From Viridibacillus arenosi (lineage in GTDB: Bacteria; Bacillota; Bacilli; Bacillales_A; Planococcaceae), in the NCBI RefSeq assembly GCF_001955655.1, contig NZ_MSPW01000002.1:1-64000 (forward strand): 64,000 nt of DNA, written 5' to 3'. The position numbers were made by a program, and so were the translations under genes. How positions within the stretch are numbered: the first letter of the stretch is position 1; the number at the start of each line of letters is the position of its first letter. The notes beneath the pieces are model-generated. The model did not search any database. It was not told the origin of the DNA and was given only the letters and a program-made list of their open reading frames with translations. This document shows positions 8,681 to 17,030 of this stretch, piece by piece.

Positions 8681-9483
8681 TGATGACAGTAAACGGCTTA
8701 AACTTGCATTATGAAATTATTAATCCACGTGTCAAAAAAACCGTTGTATTATTACATGGGTTTACTGGTAGCTCTACAACCTGGGATAAAGTAATAAGTT
8801 CAATGAGCGATCAAGTACGTATCATTGCAATTGATTTGATTGGTCATGGCTACACAGATAGCCCGAAAAACGTAGAGCATTATTCTATGGAGAAGCAAGT
8901 TTCAGTCTTACATGGATTGTTGGCACAACGTGGTATCAATAAATTCACGTTAGTAGGTTATTCTATGGGGGGGCGCATTGCATTAGCTTATGCTTTGCAA
9001 TACCCTGAAACAATAGAGCAACTTATTTTGGAAAGTGCTTCACCAGGTTTGCAAACGATTGAAGAACGGACTGTCAGAGTAAAAGCTGATAATATTCTTG
9101 CAGAGCGTCTTGAAAAAGAGGGTATACAAGCATTTGTGGATTATTGGGAGAACATACCCTTATTTGAATCGCAAAAAAACTTACCTCAAGAAATTCAAGA
9201 GGAAATTCGTGCAGACCGCTTATTGCAAAATGAAAGAGGTTTAGCAAATAGTTTAAGAGGCATAGGTACAGGACAACAAAATTCATATTGGGATGAGCTG
9301 ACAAGCTTTACTAAGCCAGTTGTTTTAGTAACAGGGGAGTTAGATAAAAAGTTTTATCAAAAAGCTGTCGATATGAAGAATTTATTCCAAAATTGTAAGC
9401 ATGTAGTCGTATCAAAAGCTGGACATGCAATTCATGTGGAAAATCCTAAAACTTTTGCTACAATAATAGAGGAACAAAATTAA
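8668..9483 (+). CDS. menH: SHCHC synthase MenH (alpha/beta hydrolase fold)
   Basis: Removes pyruvate from SEPHCHC to give SHCHC, 271 aa. The fold markers are [12 protein letters not shown] (oxyanion region), the nucleophile elbow [11 protein letters not shown], an acidic residue in VTGELDKKF and the late His in [11 protein letters not shown]. The start at 8668 lies 13 nt inside menD, with GGTGAGGAG upstream. It is the fourth enzyme of the pathway by reaction order and the third gene here. MenC, which acts next, is not in the window. Confidence 0.95.
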   Translation: MASVMMTVNGLNLHYEIINPRVKKTVVLLHGFTGSSTTWDKVISSMSDQVRIIAIDLIGHGYTDSPKNVEHYSMEKQVSVLHGLLAQRGINKFTLVGYSMGGRIALAYALQYPETIEQLILESASPGLQTIEERTVRVKADNILAERLEKEGIQAFVDYWENIPLFESQKNLPQEIQEEIRADRLLQNERGLANSLRGIGTGQQNSYWDELTSFTKPVVLVTGELDKKFYQKAVDMKNLFQNCKHVVVSKAGHAIHVENPKTFATIIEEQN

Positions 9484-9509
9484 AAATTTCAAGTAGGAGG
9501 ATTATATAT

Positions 9510-10328
9510 ATGACTCGTCAATGGGTAACAGAGCGTACATACGAAGATATTAAGTATGAATCTTATAATGGTATCGCGAAAATTACAATTAATCGTCCGG
9601 AAGTGCGCAATGCATTCCGACCAAAAACAACTTCAGAATTAATCGACGCATTTACACGTGCACGTGATAATGCAAATATCGGTGTAATTATTTTAACTGG
9701 GGAAGGCGATCAAGCATTCTGCGCAGGTGGAGACCAAAAAGTTCGTGGAAACGGTGGCTATGTTGGAGATGACAACATTCCTCGTTTAAACGTATTAGAC
9801 TTACAACATTTAATCCGTATCACGCCAAAACCTGTAGTAGCAATGGTTGCTGGTTACGCAATTGGTGGCGGACATGTGTTACACATCGTTTGTGATTTAA
9901 CAATCGCAGCAGAAAACGCTCGCTTCGGACAAACTGGACCTAAAGTAGGTTCATTTGACGCTGGTTACGGTGCAGGTTATTTAGCACGTATCGTTGGCCA
10001 TAAAAAAGCGCGTGAAATTTGGTACCTATGCCGTCAATACGATGCACAAGAAGCATTGGATATGGGCTTAGTAAATACAGTTGTTCCTCTAGAAAGATTA
10101 GAAGACGAAACTGTTCAATGGTGTGAAGAAATGCTTTCTAAATCACCTACTGCATTACGCTTCTTAAAAGCGTCATTCAACGCAGACACAGATGGTTTAG
10201 CAGGTCTTCAACAATTCGCTGGAGATGCAACTTTACTTTACTACACAACAGATGAAGCAAAAGAAGGTCGCGACGCATTCAAAGAAAAACGCGAACCAGA
10301 CTTTGGGCAGTTCCCACGTTTCCCGTAA
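9510..10328 (+). CDS. menB: 1,4-dihydroxy-2-naphthoyl-CoA synthase MenB
   Basis: A crotonase-fold enzyme that closes the second ring on OSB-CoA, 272 aa. Diagnostic blocks are [16 protein letters not shown], the oxyanion stretch [31 protein letters not shown] and [14 protein letters not shown], ending in [13 protein letters not shown], which is the typical MenB tail. An AGGAGG site sits 8 nt before the ATG. Codon use is unusually biased (CGT, GTA, ATC), hinting at high expression. A strong hairpin lies between it and menE, which may set the menB:menE ratio. Confidence 0.97.
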   Translation: MTRQWVTERTYEDIKYESYNGIAKITINRPEVRNAFRPKTTSELIDAFTRARDNANIGVIILTGEGDQAFCAGGDQKVRGNGGYVGDDNIPRLNVLDLQHLIRITPKPVVAMVAGYAIGGGHVLHIVCDLTIAAENARFGQTGPKVGSFDAGYGAGYLARIVGHKKAREIWYLCRQYDAQEALDMGLVNTVVPLERLEDETVQWCEEMLSKSPTALRFLKASFNADTDGLAGLQQFAGDATLLYYTTDEAKEGRDAFKEKREPDFGQFPRFP

Positions 10329-10373
10329 GTGCTGGATATGCAAAATAAATACTTCAAGTAATCGTCAACAAAA

Positions 10374-10427
10374 GACAGCTCAAAAAAGTTGTCATTTTAA
10401 GCTGTCCTCCAAGGGCAGCTTTTTTTA
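10374..10427 (+). promoter_or_regulatory. Terminator/antiterminator pair between menB and menE
   Basis: A terminator stem AGCTGTCC (10400-10407) / GGGCAGCT (10413-10420) is followed by seven T. Upstream, GACAGCT (10374-10380) can instead pair with AGCTGTC (10400-10406), which is the left arm of the terminator. The two foldings exclude each other, as in attenuators. No known riboswitch core is visible, so it may only be a partial terminator that lowers menE transcription. Confidence 0.6.
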
Positions 10428-10455
10428 TCAACATATACAACCAGGGGGTGAAAAA

Positions 10456-11901
10456 ATGATACCAAACTGGCTTTTACAACGTAGCCTATTAACACCTGAG
10501 CGGATTGCACTTAGCTTTGAAGAAGAACAGTGGACGTTTAAAGAAGCGAATGATAAAGCACATATTTTAGCGAAAAAGTTAACTGCAAATGGCGTAAAGC
10601 CGCGATCAAGGGTAGCTATTTATGCACCATCCCATCCCGATATTATTTGGATGATGTATGCTTGTATGCATTTGCAATGTGAAATGGTACTATTAAATTT
10701 ACGATTAACAGACAAAGAACTAGCTTATCAAATTGATGATGCGGCAGTTGATTTTATTTTAGTAGAGGACTTACTAGTGGGGAAATTGCCAGTAAATAAA
10801 GTGCCATCATTGACTTTTAATGAAATTTATACAAGTCATGAAGAGGGATTCATTCTTGCAAACGAGTGGGATGATGATCAAACGATGACAATCATGTATA
10901 CATCGGGTACAACTGGATATCCAAAAGGAGTTCGTCAAACGGTAGGGAATCACGTTTCAAGTGCTACTTCCTCCGTTTATAATATGGGTTTAGTAGAAGA
11001 TGATTGTTGGCTTTGTACAATGCCATTATTTCATATTAGTGGATTTTCCATGCTAGCTAAATCATTATTGCATGGTGTCGAAATTAAACTCTATCCTAAA
11101 TTTAGTGTTAAAGAAATAGTAAACGAATTATTAGCAGGTACTGTAACAAGAATGTCTGTTGTTTCTGTCACTTTAGAAAGAATTATATCGGAGTTGGAAG
11201 CTAGAAATGCTAAAGTTTCTCCAAAGTTTTTAACAATGCTTGCAGGAGGCGGGCCGGTTCCAATCGATTATTTGAAGAGGGCGGAACAACTTGGGCTTAA
11301 TGTTTCCCAAACATACGGAATGACAGAAACATCTTCACAAACAGCAACTTTATCAAGTACAGATGCATTGCGTAAATTAGGATCTGCGGGTAAAGCACTC
11401 TTTTTCAATCAAATCCGTATCGATGGTGCAGAGAAAGCTTTTGATCAAGGTGAGATTTTAATTCGTGGTCCTCATGTAACACCTGGATATATAGGCAGAT
11501 TTTCAGATAAGTCTTCTCAGGAAAATGGCTGGTTACACTCAGGAGATATTGGTTATTTAGACGATGAGGGTTATTTGTATGTCGTTGATCGCCGTTCAGA
11601 TTTAATCATTTCTGGTGGTGAGAATATATATCCTGCGGAGATTGAAAATGTGCTCGTCTCACATGATGCTGTGCGTGAAGCTGGTGTATGTGGAGTAGAG
11701 AATGAAAAATGGGGGCAAGTACCAAATGCATTTGTTGTTTTAAAAGAAAGAGTAAATGTAGATGAATTGCTCGCGTTTTGCAGGGGACATTTAGCCAATT
11801 ATAAAGTACCACATCAAATTTATATCGTTAGTGAATTACCTCGTAATGGTTCAAATAAGTTATTGCGAAGAAAATTAAAAGAATTATTAAACAAAGAATA
11901 A
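10456..11901 (+). CDS. menE: O-succinylbenzoate-CoA ligase MenE
   Basis: Adenylates O-succinylbenzoate and loads it onto CoA, 481 aa, ANL superfamily. Motifs are the P-loop MYTSGTTGYPKGVRQT, the TYGMTETSS motif, GWLHSGDIGYLDDEGY, the hinge DRRSDLIISGGENIYPAEIE and the catalytic Lys near the end in NGSNKLLRR. The frame extends upstream into menB, but the GGGGGTG site 5-10 nt before ATG 10456 and the family's usual N-terminus fix the start here. A good terminator follows, so it is the last gene of the operon. Confidence 0.95.
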   Translation: MIPNWLLQRSLLTPERIALSFEEEQWTFKEANDKAHILAKKLTANGVKPRSRVAIYAPSHPDIIWMMYACMHLQCEMVLLNLRLTDKELAYQIDDAAVDFILVEDLLVGKLPVNKVPSLTFNEIYTSHEEGFILANEWDDDQTMTIMYTSGTTGYPKGVRQTVGNHVSSATSSVYNMGLVEDDCWLCTMPLFHISGFSMLAKSLLHGVEIKLYPKFSVKEIVNELLAGTVTRMSVVSVTLERIISELEARNAKVSPKFLTMLAGGGPVPIDYLKRAEQLGLNVSQTYGMTETSSQTATLSSTDALRKLGSAGKALFFNQIRIDGAEKAFDQGEILIRGPHVTPGYIGRFSDKSSQENGWLHSGDIGYLDDEGYLYVVDRRSDLIISGGENIYPAEIENVLVSHDAVREAGVCGVENEKWGQVPNAFVVLKERVNVDELLAFCRGHLANYKVPHQIYIVSELPRNGSNKLLRRKLKELLNKE

Positions 11902-11921
11902 ACTCAAGATTGAAATTAATT

Positions 11922-11965
11922 AAACCATCTATGATGATTAATATCATAGATGGTTTAATTTTTAT
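11922..11965 (+). terminator. Terminator of men operon
   Basis: AAACCATCTATGAT and ATCATAGATGGTTT form a long perfect stem followed by a T-rich tail. Confidence 0.88.
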
Positions 11966-12082
11966 TAATAGCATTGATTTTAGGCGAATTCAGCAGTTTT
12001 CATATGTATTTTAATTGGTTTAAATGAATTAATTTCCATTATGTTGTATAATTTTATTATTTGTGAGAGGAAGTTAATAAAT

Positions 12083-13042
12083 ATGACAAAAGATTTTCAA
12101 CAGATTGTTATTCCTGAGTCTGTTATTGGTGGTGTCACAATTTGTCCTTCGTTCAAATTGCCATTTAATGAGGGTGCTGTAACTGGCATATACTCTGATG
12201 TAGAACAAATAGAATATATTGTACAACAACTCCAATACAATAATCAAATAAACTTTCATTTTAGAAAAGAAGGGTGCTACGAACGATTAACAGTAATGGA
12301 AAGCCTGAAGTTTGAAAGGGCTTTATATAATTCAAATGCGGTACTCGAGGATGTTCTTAAAATTACTGGTTTGATGGATAAAGAAAGTGTGAAAATCAAG
12401 GATTTAAATGATGTACAAGTTCAAAGAGTTCGGTTTGCCAAATTATTAATGCATGAGCAACCTATACATATTTTAGAAGAGCCTTTTCAAAATCTAGATG
12501 TAGAAACTAAACGTATTGTCGAAATTGTCATTACAACATTAAAGGAAAAAGGATATATTGTATATTTATTGGCGAATAACTTAGAAGATCTGCTGAGTTC
12601 ATCAGATCAACTATATCGTCTGGATACAACGGGATTAGAACCATTGGATTTACAAGAGGAGAGAAAAGAATTCGAGAAAACACCTGAAACTGAAAATCAG
12701 CTAATTAAATTAGAGAAAATTCCTACCAAGCTGAATGATAAATTCATATTATTTAATCCACCTGAAATTGACTATATTGAAAGTGTAGATGGAGTAGTGA
12801 ATGTATATGTCAGTGGAGATGCATTTCCATGTACCTTAACACTTAATGATCTCGAACACCGTCTAGTTCCATTTGGTTTCTTCCGTTGTCATCGGTCATA
12901 TATTGTAAACTTACAAAAGGTTAGAGAAATTGTTACATGGACTAAAAATAGCTATAGCTTAATATTATCTGGTAATGAAAGAACACATGTTCCTTTATCT
13001 AAAAGTAAGTTAGTCGAATTAAAGAAAATAGTCGGAATATAA
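12083..13042 (+). CDS. Degenerate ABC-ATPase fused to LytTR DNA-binding domain
   Basis: A predicted transcription factor of unusual build, 319 aa from ATG 12083 (AGAGGAAG upstream). Residues about 1-205 follow the shape of an ABC transporter ATPase: a signature-like LNDVQVQRVRFAKLLM, then IHILEEPFQNLD in the Walker B and D-loop position, then YLLANNLEDL at the H-loop. The Walker A Gly/Lys pattern is absent, the Walker B Asp is Glu and the switch His is Asn, so ATP hydrolysis is unlikely. Residues about 220-318 are a LytTR domain (DYIESVDGVVNVYV, FFRCHRSYIVNLQKV, VPLSKSKLVELKKI). A real ABC transporter follows at once, with three direct repeats at its promoter, so this protein very probably controls it. 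Confidence 0.85.
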   Translation: MTKDFQQIVIPESVIGGVTICPSFKLPFNEGAVTGIYSDVEQIEYIVQQLQYNNQINFHFRKEGCYERLTVMESLKFERALYNSNAVLEDVLKITGLMDKESVKIKDLNDVQVQRVRFAKLLMHEQPIHILEEPFQNLDVETKRIVEIVITTLKEKGYIVYLLANNLEDLLSSSDQLYRLDTTGLEPLDLQEERKEFEKTPETENQLIKLEKIPTKLNDKFILFNPPEIDYIESVDGVVNVYVSGDAFPCTLTLNDLEHRLVPFGFFRCHRSYIVNLQKVREIVTWTKNSYSLILSGNERTHVPLSKSKLVELKKIVGI

Positions 13043-13069
13043 ATTATTTCTCAGGAAATAATCGTCCTC

Positions 13070-13117
13070 CATTCACACATAATTTGATATCATTCACCAT
13101 CATATAACTCCATTCAC
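13070..13117 (+). promoter_or_regulatory. Three CATTCAC direct repeats, probable LytTR operator
   Basis: CATTCAC occurs at 13070, 13091 and 13111, that is every 21 and 20 bp, about two helix turns. LytTR regulators are known to bind pairs of short direct repeats with this period. The repeats lie just upstream of and within a promoter that has a perfect TATAAT (13124-13129) but no -35 match, as expected for an activated promoter. Confidence 0.7.
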
Positions 13118-13148
13118 CCGATATATAATGCACGATCATGAAGCCTCT

Positions 13149-13175
13149 TGTATTCTTAGGTCAAGATCGAATACA
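13149..13175 (+). promoter_or_regulatory. 5'-leader hairpin abutting the RBS
   Basis: TGTATTC (13149-13155) and GAATACA (13169-13175) form a 7-bp stem that ends right at the AGGGGG ribosome site of the ABC ATPase gene. It may modulate translation or stabilise the message. Confidence 0.4.
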
Positions 13176-13187
13176 GGGGGAATACTA

Positions 13188-14036
13188 ATGGAAACGATAA
13201 TTGAAGTAAAACATTTAGAAAAGAGCTTTCAAAAGGAGAAGGCAATCCGAGATGTTTCTTTTGAAATTAAAAAGGGGGAAATATTTGGTTTCCTTGGACC
13301 AAGTGGGTCGGGTAAAACAACGACGATAAAAATTTTAACTGGGCAACTTACTGCATCTGGAGGAGATGTACGCGTCTTTAATAGTGATGCGAGAGCATTG
13401 CAACAACCTGCAGCACGTAGTCGATTTGGAATCTTAACAGATAATAGTGGTTTATATACGAGGATTTCAATTGAAGAAAACCTCCTATTATATAGTAAAT
13501 TATATAATTTACCTGATTCATCAGTTGAAGAGGCGCTCAAGTTTGTTAATTTATATGAAGAACGTAAGAAACGTGTTAATACTTTATCAAAAGGGATGAT
13601 ACAACGCGTTACATTAGCACGTGCTATTCTACATAAACCAGAATTGTTATTTTTAGATGAGCCAACTTCTGCGCTGGATCCAGTGAACACTAATCATATT
13701 TATGCTGGATTACGTAAATTAAATGAGATGGGAACGACAATTTTCTTAACGACGCATGATATGACAGAAGCTGAGGTACTTTGTAATCGTGTAGCTTTTT
13801 TGGATAAAGGGACTATACGTGCAATTGGATCACCAACCGACTTAAAACGCCAATTTGGAGATGACTCGTTAACAGTTGAACTATTAGATGGTAAAAAGGA
13901 AATAATTGGTAAAGGAGCAGAAGATGCTAAACAAATGTTTGAATGGATGCAAAATAATCAAGTAGAACGTATATCTACTAATGAACCGAGTTTAGGGGAT
14001 ATTTTCGTACAAGTAACGGGGAGGGAACTACTATGA
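13188..14036 (+). CDS. ABC transporter ATP-binding protein
   Basis: A complete ABC ATPase of 282 aa, fully equipped in contrast to the regulator before it: Walker A GPSGSGKTT (residues about 40), signature LSKGMIQRVTLARA, Walker B ELLFLDEPTSALD and switch His in TTHDM. The C-terminal 70 residues match the extra domain of drug/bacitracin-type exporters (CcmA/NatA-like). The frame is open to an ATG at 13128, but AGGGGGAA before ATG 13188 fixes the start. It overlaps the permease gene by 4 nt. The pair is probably an exporter, with substrate unknown. Confidence 0.92.
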   Translation: METIIEVKHLEKSFQKEKAIRDVSFEIKKGEIFGFLGPSGSGKTTTIKILTGQLTASGGDVRVFNSDARALQQPAARSRFGILTDNSGLYTRISIEENLLLYSKLYNLPDSSVEEALKFVNLYEERKKRVNTLSKGMIQRVTLARAILHKPELLFLDEPTSALDPVNTNHIYAGLRKLNEMGTTIFLTTHDMTEAEVLCNRVAFLDKGTIRAIGSPTDLKRQFGDDSLTVELLDGKKEIIGKGAEDAKQMFEWMQNNQVERISTNEPSLGDIFVQVTGRELL

Positions 14037-14740
14037 ACACATCAGTTAAAAGAATCCAAGCAATATTAGTGAAAGACTACAAGGAGTTTTCGCGTAATAT
14101 AGCGGTATCATCAATGATCTTTTTACCGCTAATTTTAGCAGCTATGTATGCTCGAATGGGTGTCGATACAATTCAAGGGTACTTTATGTCGATTAACATT
14201 ACATTTTCAATGGTAGCCACTTACGTCCAATGTTGCTTGATTGCTGAAGAGAAAGAGAAGAATACGCTGAGGAGTTTAATGTTATCTCCAGCATCGACTT
14301 CTGAAATCCTAATTGGTAAAAGTACATTAACATTTATATCAACTATGCTTATTGTAGGGGGATGTATGTATTTCTCAGGGTATATGCCAGGGAATTTAGT
14401 AGTGATGGCATTAGCACTAATGTTATCAGCAGTATTTTATATAGCTGTCGGAACATTTTTAGGCCTTTTTGCTAAGTCCGTAATGGAATCGTCTGTGATT
14501 GTATTACCCGTACTAGCTATATTTTCATTAGGACCTATGGGGATGGCGTTCATTGAAAATTATCCTATATTGAAAGTTGTCGAATGGCTTCCAAGTGTTC
14601 AAATTATTCTTTTGGGAGAGCTACTTGAAAAAAGTTATGCTTTAGGGGATTTGATTAAGCCATTTGCAGTGATTATTGGATGGATTATAGTAGCAGCTAT
14701 AGCTACAGTGGTTACCTTTAAAAAACGAATGGTGGATTAG
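14033..14740 (+). CDS. ABC-2 type permease
   Basis: A membrane component of the transporter, 235 aa with about six hydrophobic segments and a central cytoplasmic stretch EEKEKNTLRSLMLSPASTSEILIGK, which is the ABC-2 permease hallmark (coupling region). The start codon overlaps the stop of the ATPase gene (ATGA), with GGGGAGGG just upstream, so the two are translated together. A bidirectional terminator follows. With the LytTR-type regulator upstream the set resembles NatAB or bacteriocin/drug exporters, but nothing here names a substrate. Confidence 0.88.
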   Translation: MNTSVKRIQAILVKDYKEFSRNIAVSSMIFLPLILAAMYARMGVDTIQGYFMSINITFSMVATYVQCCLIAEEKEKNTLRSLMLSPASTSEILIGKSTLTFISTMLIVGGCMYFSGYMPGNLVVMALALMLSAVFYIAVGTFLGLFAKSVMESSVIVLPVLAIFSLGPMGMAFIENYPILKVVEWLPSVQIILLGELLEKSYALGDLIKPFAVIIGWIIVAAIATVVTFKKRMVD

Positions 14741-14774
14741 TTGGGTAAATACTTGGTAATAAAGTGAAAATTAA

Positions 14775-14825
14775 AAACCCGTGCATAGAGCCATTATACG
14801 GACTCTTTGTACGGGTTTATTTTTT
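14775..14825. terminator. Bidirectional terminator
   Basis: AAACCCGTGCA.AGAG pairs with CTCT.TGTACGGGTTT, with A-rich left and T-rich right flanks. It serves the ABC operon and the convergent zinc-binding lipoprotein gene. Confidence 0.88.
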
Positions 14826-14837
14826 GTTTAACACATA

Positions 14838-15809
14838 TTATTTTGATTCATGCAAAGCCTTTTTTAATGTCTCGATATCTTTTTTCATTAAAGTAAAGTA
14901 TGTTTCATCGTTTTTAATGTCCTCATCTGTAAGAACACTTAAATTGTGAAGAGTAAGTGGTTCTGCACCTACTTCTTTTTGGATGACTTCTGCTAACTTA
15001 GAAGAAACATTTTGTTCAAACAGGATATAGTGAATATGATTCTCTTTTGCTTGATCTACAATTTTCGTTAATTCTTTTTGAGAGGGTTCGTCTTGGGAAT
15101 TCAACCCGGCTACGGAAATTTGAGTTAATCCGTATGTCCCAGCAATGTAGCCAAATGCAGAATGAGATACAAAGAATGTTTTAGAAGGGGCATTATCTGC
15201 CATTTCTTTGAATTCTTTATCTAAATCTTGAAGCTCTGAGATTAAAGACTTGTAATTTTTTTCAAATTCTTCTTTATGATTTGGTTGAGTTTTTACTAAA
15301 GCGTCTTTAATAGAAAGTGCTAAATCTTGGCTGATGATAGGTGAAAGCCATACGTGAGGGTCAATATCACCATGTGCATGATCATGATCTTCTTCTTCAG
15401 CTTCATGTTCATGTGCAACACTTGTACTAACGTCTAGTTTTTCTTCGGATACATTAGCGGCAGTTTCAATAAGTTCTACATTTTCATTTTTTAATGTTTT
15501 TTGGGCATTTTCAACGAAGCCTTCTAAACCTAAACCAACATAGAAAAATAAATCCGCATCTGCTAAATTCATCATATCCTTTTGAGTTGGGTCAAATGAA
15601 TGTTCATTTGATCCAGGAGGATAAATTGAATTAACTTCAACATGACTACCGCCAATCCGTTCTGCAAAGTAAGTTAAAGGATAAACAGTTGTGTAAATAG
15701 AAAGTACGTCTTTATTACTTTTATCCTGATTTACTTGGTCATCTGCATTACAGGCAACGGTAAATAAAGCGAGTATAGCAATTAAAAATATAGATAGAGT
15801 CTTTTTCAT
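14838..15809 (-). CDS. Zinc ABC transporter substrate-binding lipoprotein (ZnuA/AdcA type)
   Basis: Captures zinc outside the cell and hands it to a ZnuBC permease. 323 aa; a signal peptide with lipobox FTVAC places the lipidated Cys near residue 20. Cluster A-1 metal-binding signs are NEHSFDPT, the flexible His-rich loop AHEHEAEEEDHDHAHGD, DPHVWLSP and VSHSAFGY. The frame runs on upstream to 15929, but AAGGGGTG before the ATG at 15809 and the signal peptide decide the start. A Zur box stands 17 nt upstream. No permease or ATPase gene is adjacent, so this is a stand-alone binding protein. Confidence 0.93.
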   Translation of the reverse strand: MKKTLSIFLIAILALFTVACNADDQVNQDKSNKDVLSIYTTVYPLTYFAERIGGSHVEVNSIYPPGSNEHSFDPTQKDMMNLADADLFFYVGLGLEGFVENAQKTLKNENVELIETAANVSEEKLDVSTSVAHEHEAEEEDHDHAHGDIDPHVWLSPIISQDLALSIKDALVKTQPNHKEEFEKNYKSLISELQDLDKEFKEMADNAPSKTFFVSHSAFGYIAGTYGLTQISVAGLNSQDEPSQKELTKIVDQAKENHIHYILFEQNVSSKLAEVIQKEVGAEPLTLHNLSVLTDEDIKNDETYFTLMKKDIETLKKALHESK

Positions 15810-15825
15810 ATAAGCACCCCTTAAA

Positions 15826-15840
15826 TAGTAATCATTACGA
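15826..15840 (-). promoter_or_regulatory. Zur box
   Basis: On the minus strand TCGTAATGATTACTA matches the Bacillus Zur consensus TCGTAATNATTACGA at 13 of 15 positions, just upstream of the zinc-binding lipoprotein gene. Induction under zinc starvation is expected. Confidence 0.85.
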
Positions 15841-15891
15841 TTTGTTCTTTCGACATGTTTTATCATACAAGAGTTTATAAAAAAACACAAT

Positions 15892-15922
15892 AAAAAAAGC
15901 CCCGAAATTAATCTTTTTTCGG
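15892..15922 (-). terminator. Terminator after yidD
   Basis: On the minus strand CCGAAA ... TTTCGG is followed by GGGC and a run of seven T; the stem spans the yidD stop codon. It separates yidD from the downstream zinc gene. Confidence 0.7.
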
Positions 15923-16141
15923 TGGCCATTCTTCTGGTACAGGGTCATATCCACCTGGATGTAGTGGATTACAGCGTAAAATGCGACGGATTGCTAGGTA
16001 AGCGCCTTTAAAAGCACCGTGTTTTTCAATCGCTTCCAACCCGTAATTTGAGCATGTTGGGTAGAAGCGACAAGATGGTGGAGTCAAAGGTGAAATCGCT
16101 TTTTGATAAATGCGAATAAGGAATTTGAAAATATACTTCAT
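15908..16141 (-). CDS. yidD: Membrane protein insertion efficiency factor YidD
   Basis: A small 77-aa membrane-associated protein of the YidD family (YtjA in B. subtilis), thought to help YidC/Sec insertion of inner-membrane proteins. The family signature is complete: [24 protein letters not shown], then [24 protein letters not shown], with three conserved Cys. Its ATG follows directly on the stop codon of the 54-aa gene upstream (TAA then ATG), so the two form an operon with coupled translation. Confidence 0.96.
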   Translation of the reverse strand: MKYIFKFLIRIYQKAISPLTPPSCRFYPTCSNYGLEAIEKHGAFKGAYLAIRRILRCNPLHPGGYDPVPEEWPPKKD

Positions 16142-16306
16142 TTACTTTTCTTCTTTCTCGGCAGTATAAAAAGGCTGCGTTGGTTTAGGATCAATCGTTT
16201 TATGTGAATCTTTTTGGTTGTTTTTTGCGATATAGTAAATTAAATAACTTGCTAAAGCTACTGTCAAAATAACAACAGGCATTATGGCAATCCAAGCAAT
16301 CGACAT
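16142..16306 (-). CDS. Small single-span membrane protein (54 aa), YtzI-like
   Basis: A 54-aa ORF on the minus strand with a strong GAGGTGA ribosome site 6 nt before its ATG. Residues 4-27 are a hydrophobic helix (IAIMPVVILTVALASYLIYY), followed by a polar, Lys-rich tail ending KEEK. It directly precedes yidD with no gap. B. subtilis has a similar small protein, YtzI, in the same wider neighbourhood; the match is by size, layout and context only. A partner role with YidD is inference. Confidence 0.75.
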   Translation of the reverse strand: MSIAWIAIMPVVILTVALASYLIYYIAKNNQKDSHKTIDPKPTQPFYTAEKEEK

Positions 16307-16404
16307 TTATTTCACCTCAATGATTTCTTCATGTTTATTTTACTTAAAATAGCGGTATATTAACAGTATAGTGCTTAAAACAGAAAGAGGAGTGTGAAAG
16401 TTTT

Positions 16405-16839
16405 ATGTCAGCTTTACAAAATGAATTAAATCAACTAGTAGCTTCATGGTCGGTGCTTTATACAAAATTACATAACTACCATTGGTATGTGAAAGGACCA
16501 TCTTTCTTTACGCTACATGAGAAATTTGAGGAATTGTACAATGAAGCCGCAACTCATTTAGATGAAATCGCTGAACGAATATTAACTTTAGGTGGACAGC
16601 CTGTAGCAACATTAAAAGAGCATTTGGAAATTTCGAATGTAAAAGAAGCGACTGGTAACGAATCAACAAACGAAATGGTTGAAACTGTTATTAGCGATTT
16701 TGAGATCATGATGAAATCCTTAAAATCAGGAATGGATGAAGCTGCAAAAGAAGAAGATGACATGACGGAAGATTTATTAAATGCTACCTATCAAAGTCTT
16801 GATAAACATGTTTGGATGTTAAAAGCATTCTTGGGTTAA
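16405..16839 (+). CDS. dps: Dps-family DNA-binding ferritin
   Basis: A 144-aa mini-ferritin that forms a dodecameric shell, oxidises ferrous iron with peroxide and stores it, protecting DNA. The inter-subunit ferroxidase site is visible: KLHNYHWYVKG (His) and LHEKFEELYNEAATHLDEIAERI (His, Asp, Glu). The length is normal. GAGGAGTG stands before the ATG. It is monocistronic with its own terminator. In B. subtilis the homologues (MrgA, YtkB) are stress-controlled; I looked for a PerR box and saw none that I could support. Confidence 0.94.
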   Translation: MSALQNELNQLVASWSVLYTKLHNYHWYVKGPSFFTLHEKFEELYNEAATHLDEIAERILTLGGQPVATLKEHLEISNVKEATGNESTNEMVETVISDFEIMMKSLKSGMDEAAKEEDDMTEDLLNATYQSLDKHVWMLKAFLG

Positions 16840-16857
16840 TCTAAATAATATTAAAGT

Positions 16858-16889
16858 AAAGTCAGTAGTTTTTGCTATTGGCTTTTTCT
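16858..16889 (+). terminator. Terminator after dps
   Basis: AAAGTCAGTAG pairs (with G-U) to CTATTGGCTTT, followed by T-rich sequence. Confidence 0.8.
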
Positions 16890-17030
16890 TTTGCCTACAA
16901 AATGAAATAACATATTTTGTGTCGAATAACTGACATTTACTAAAAATACCCATTTTATTCACTGGCAATTACTGATTACATTTTCTATTTAAGTTAATAT
17001 AAGGGTAACAAACGCAATGGAGATGATTTT

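Noticed and set aside
12923-13042. LytTR part as a separate gene
   Set aside because: It is in one uninterrupted frame with the ABC-like part, with no internal ribosome site.
16321-16404. PerR/Fur box before dps
   Set aside because: AT-rich partial dyads only; no 15-bp match that I could defend.
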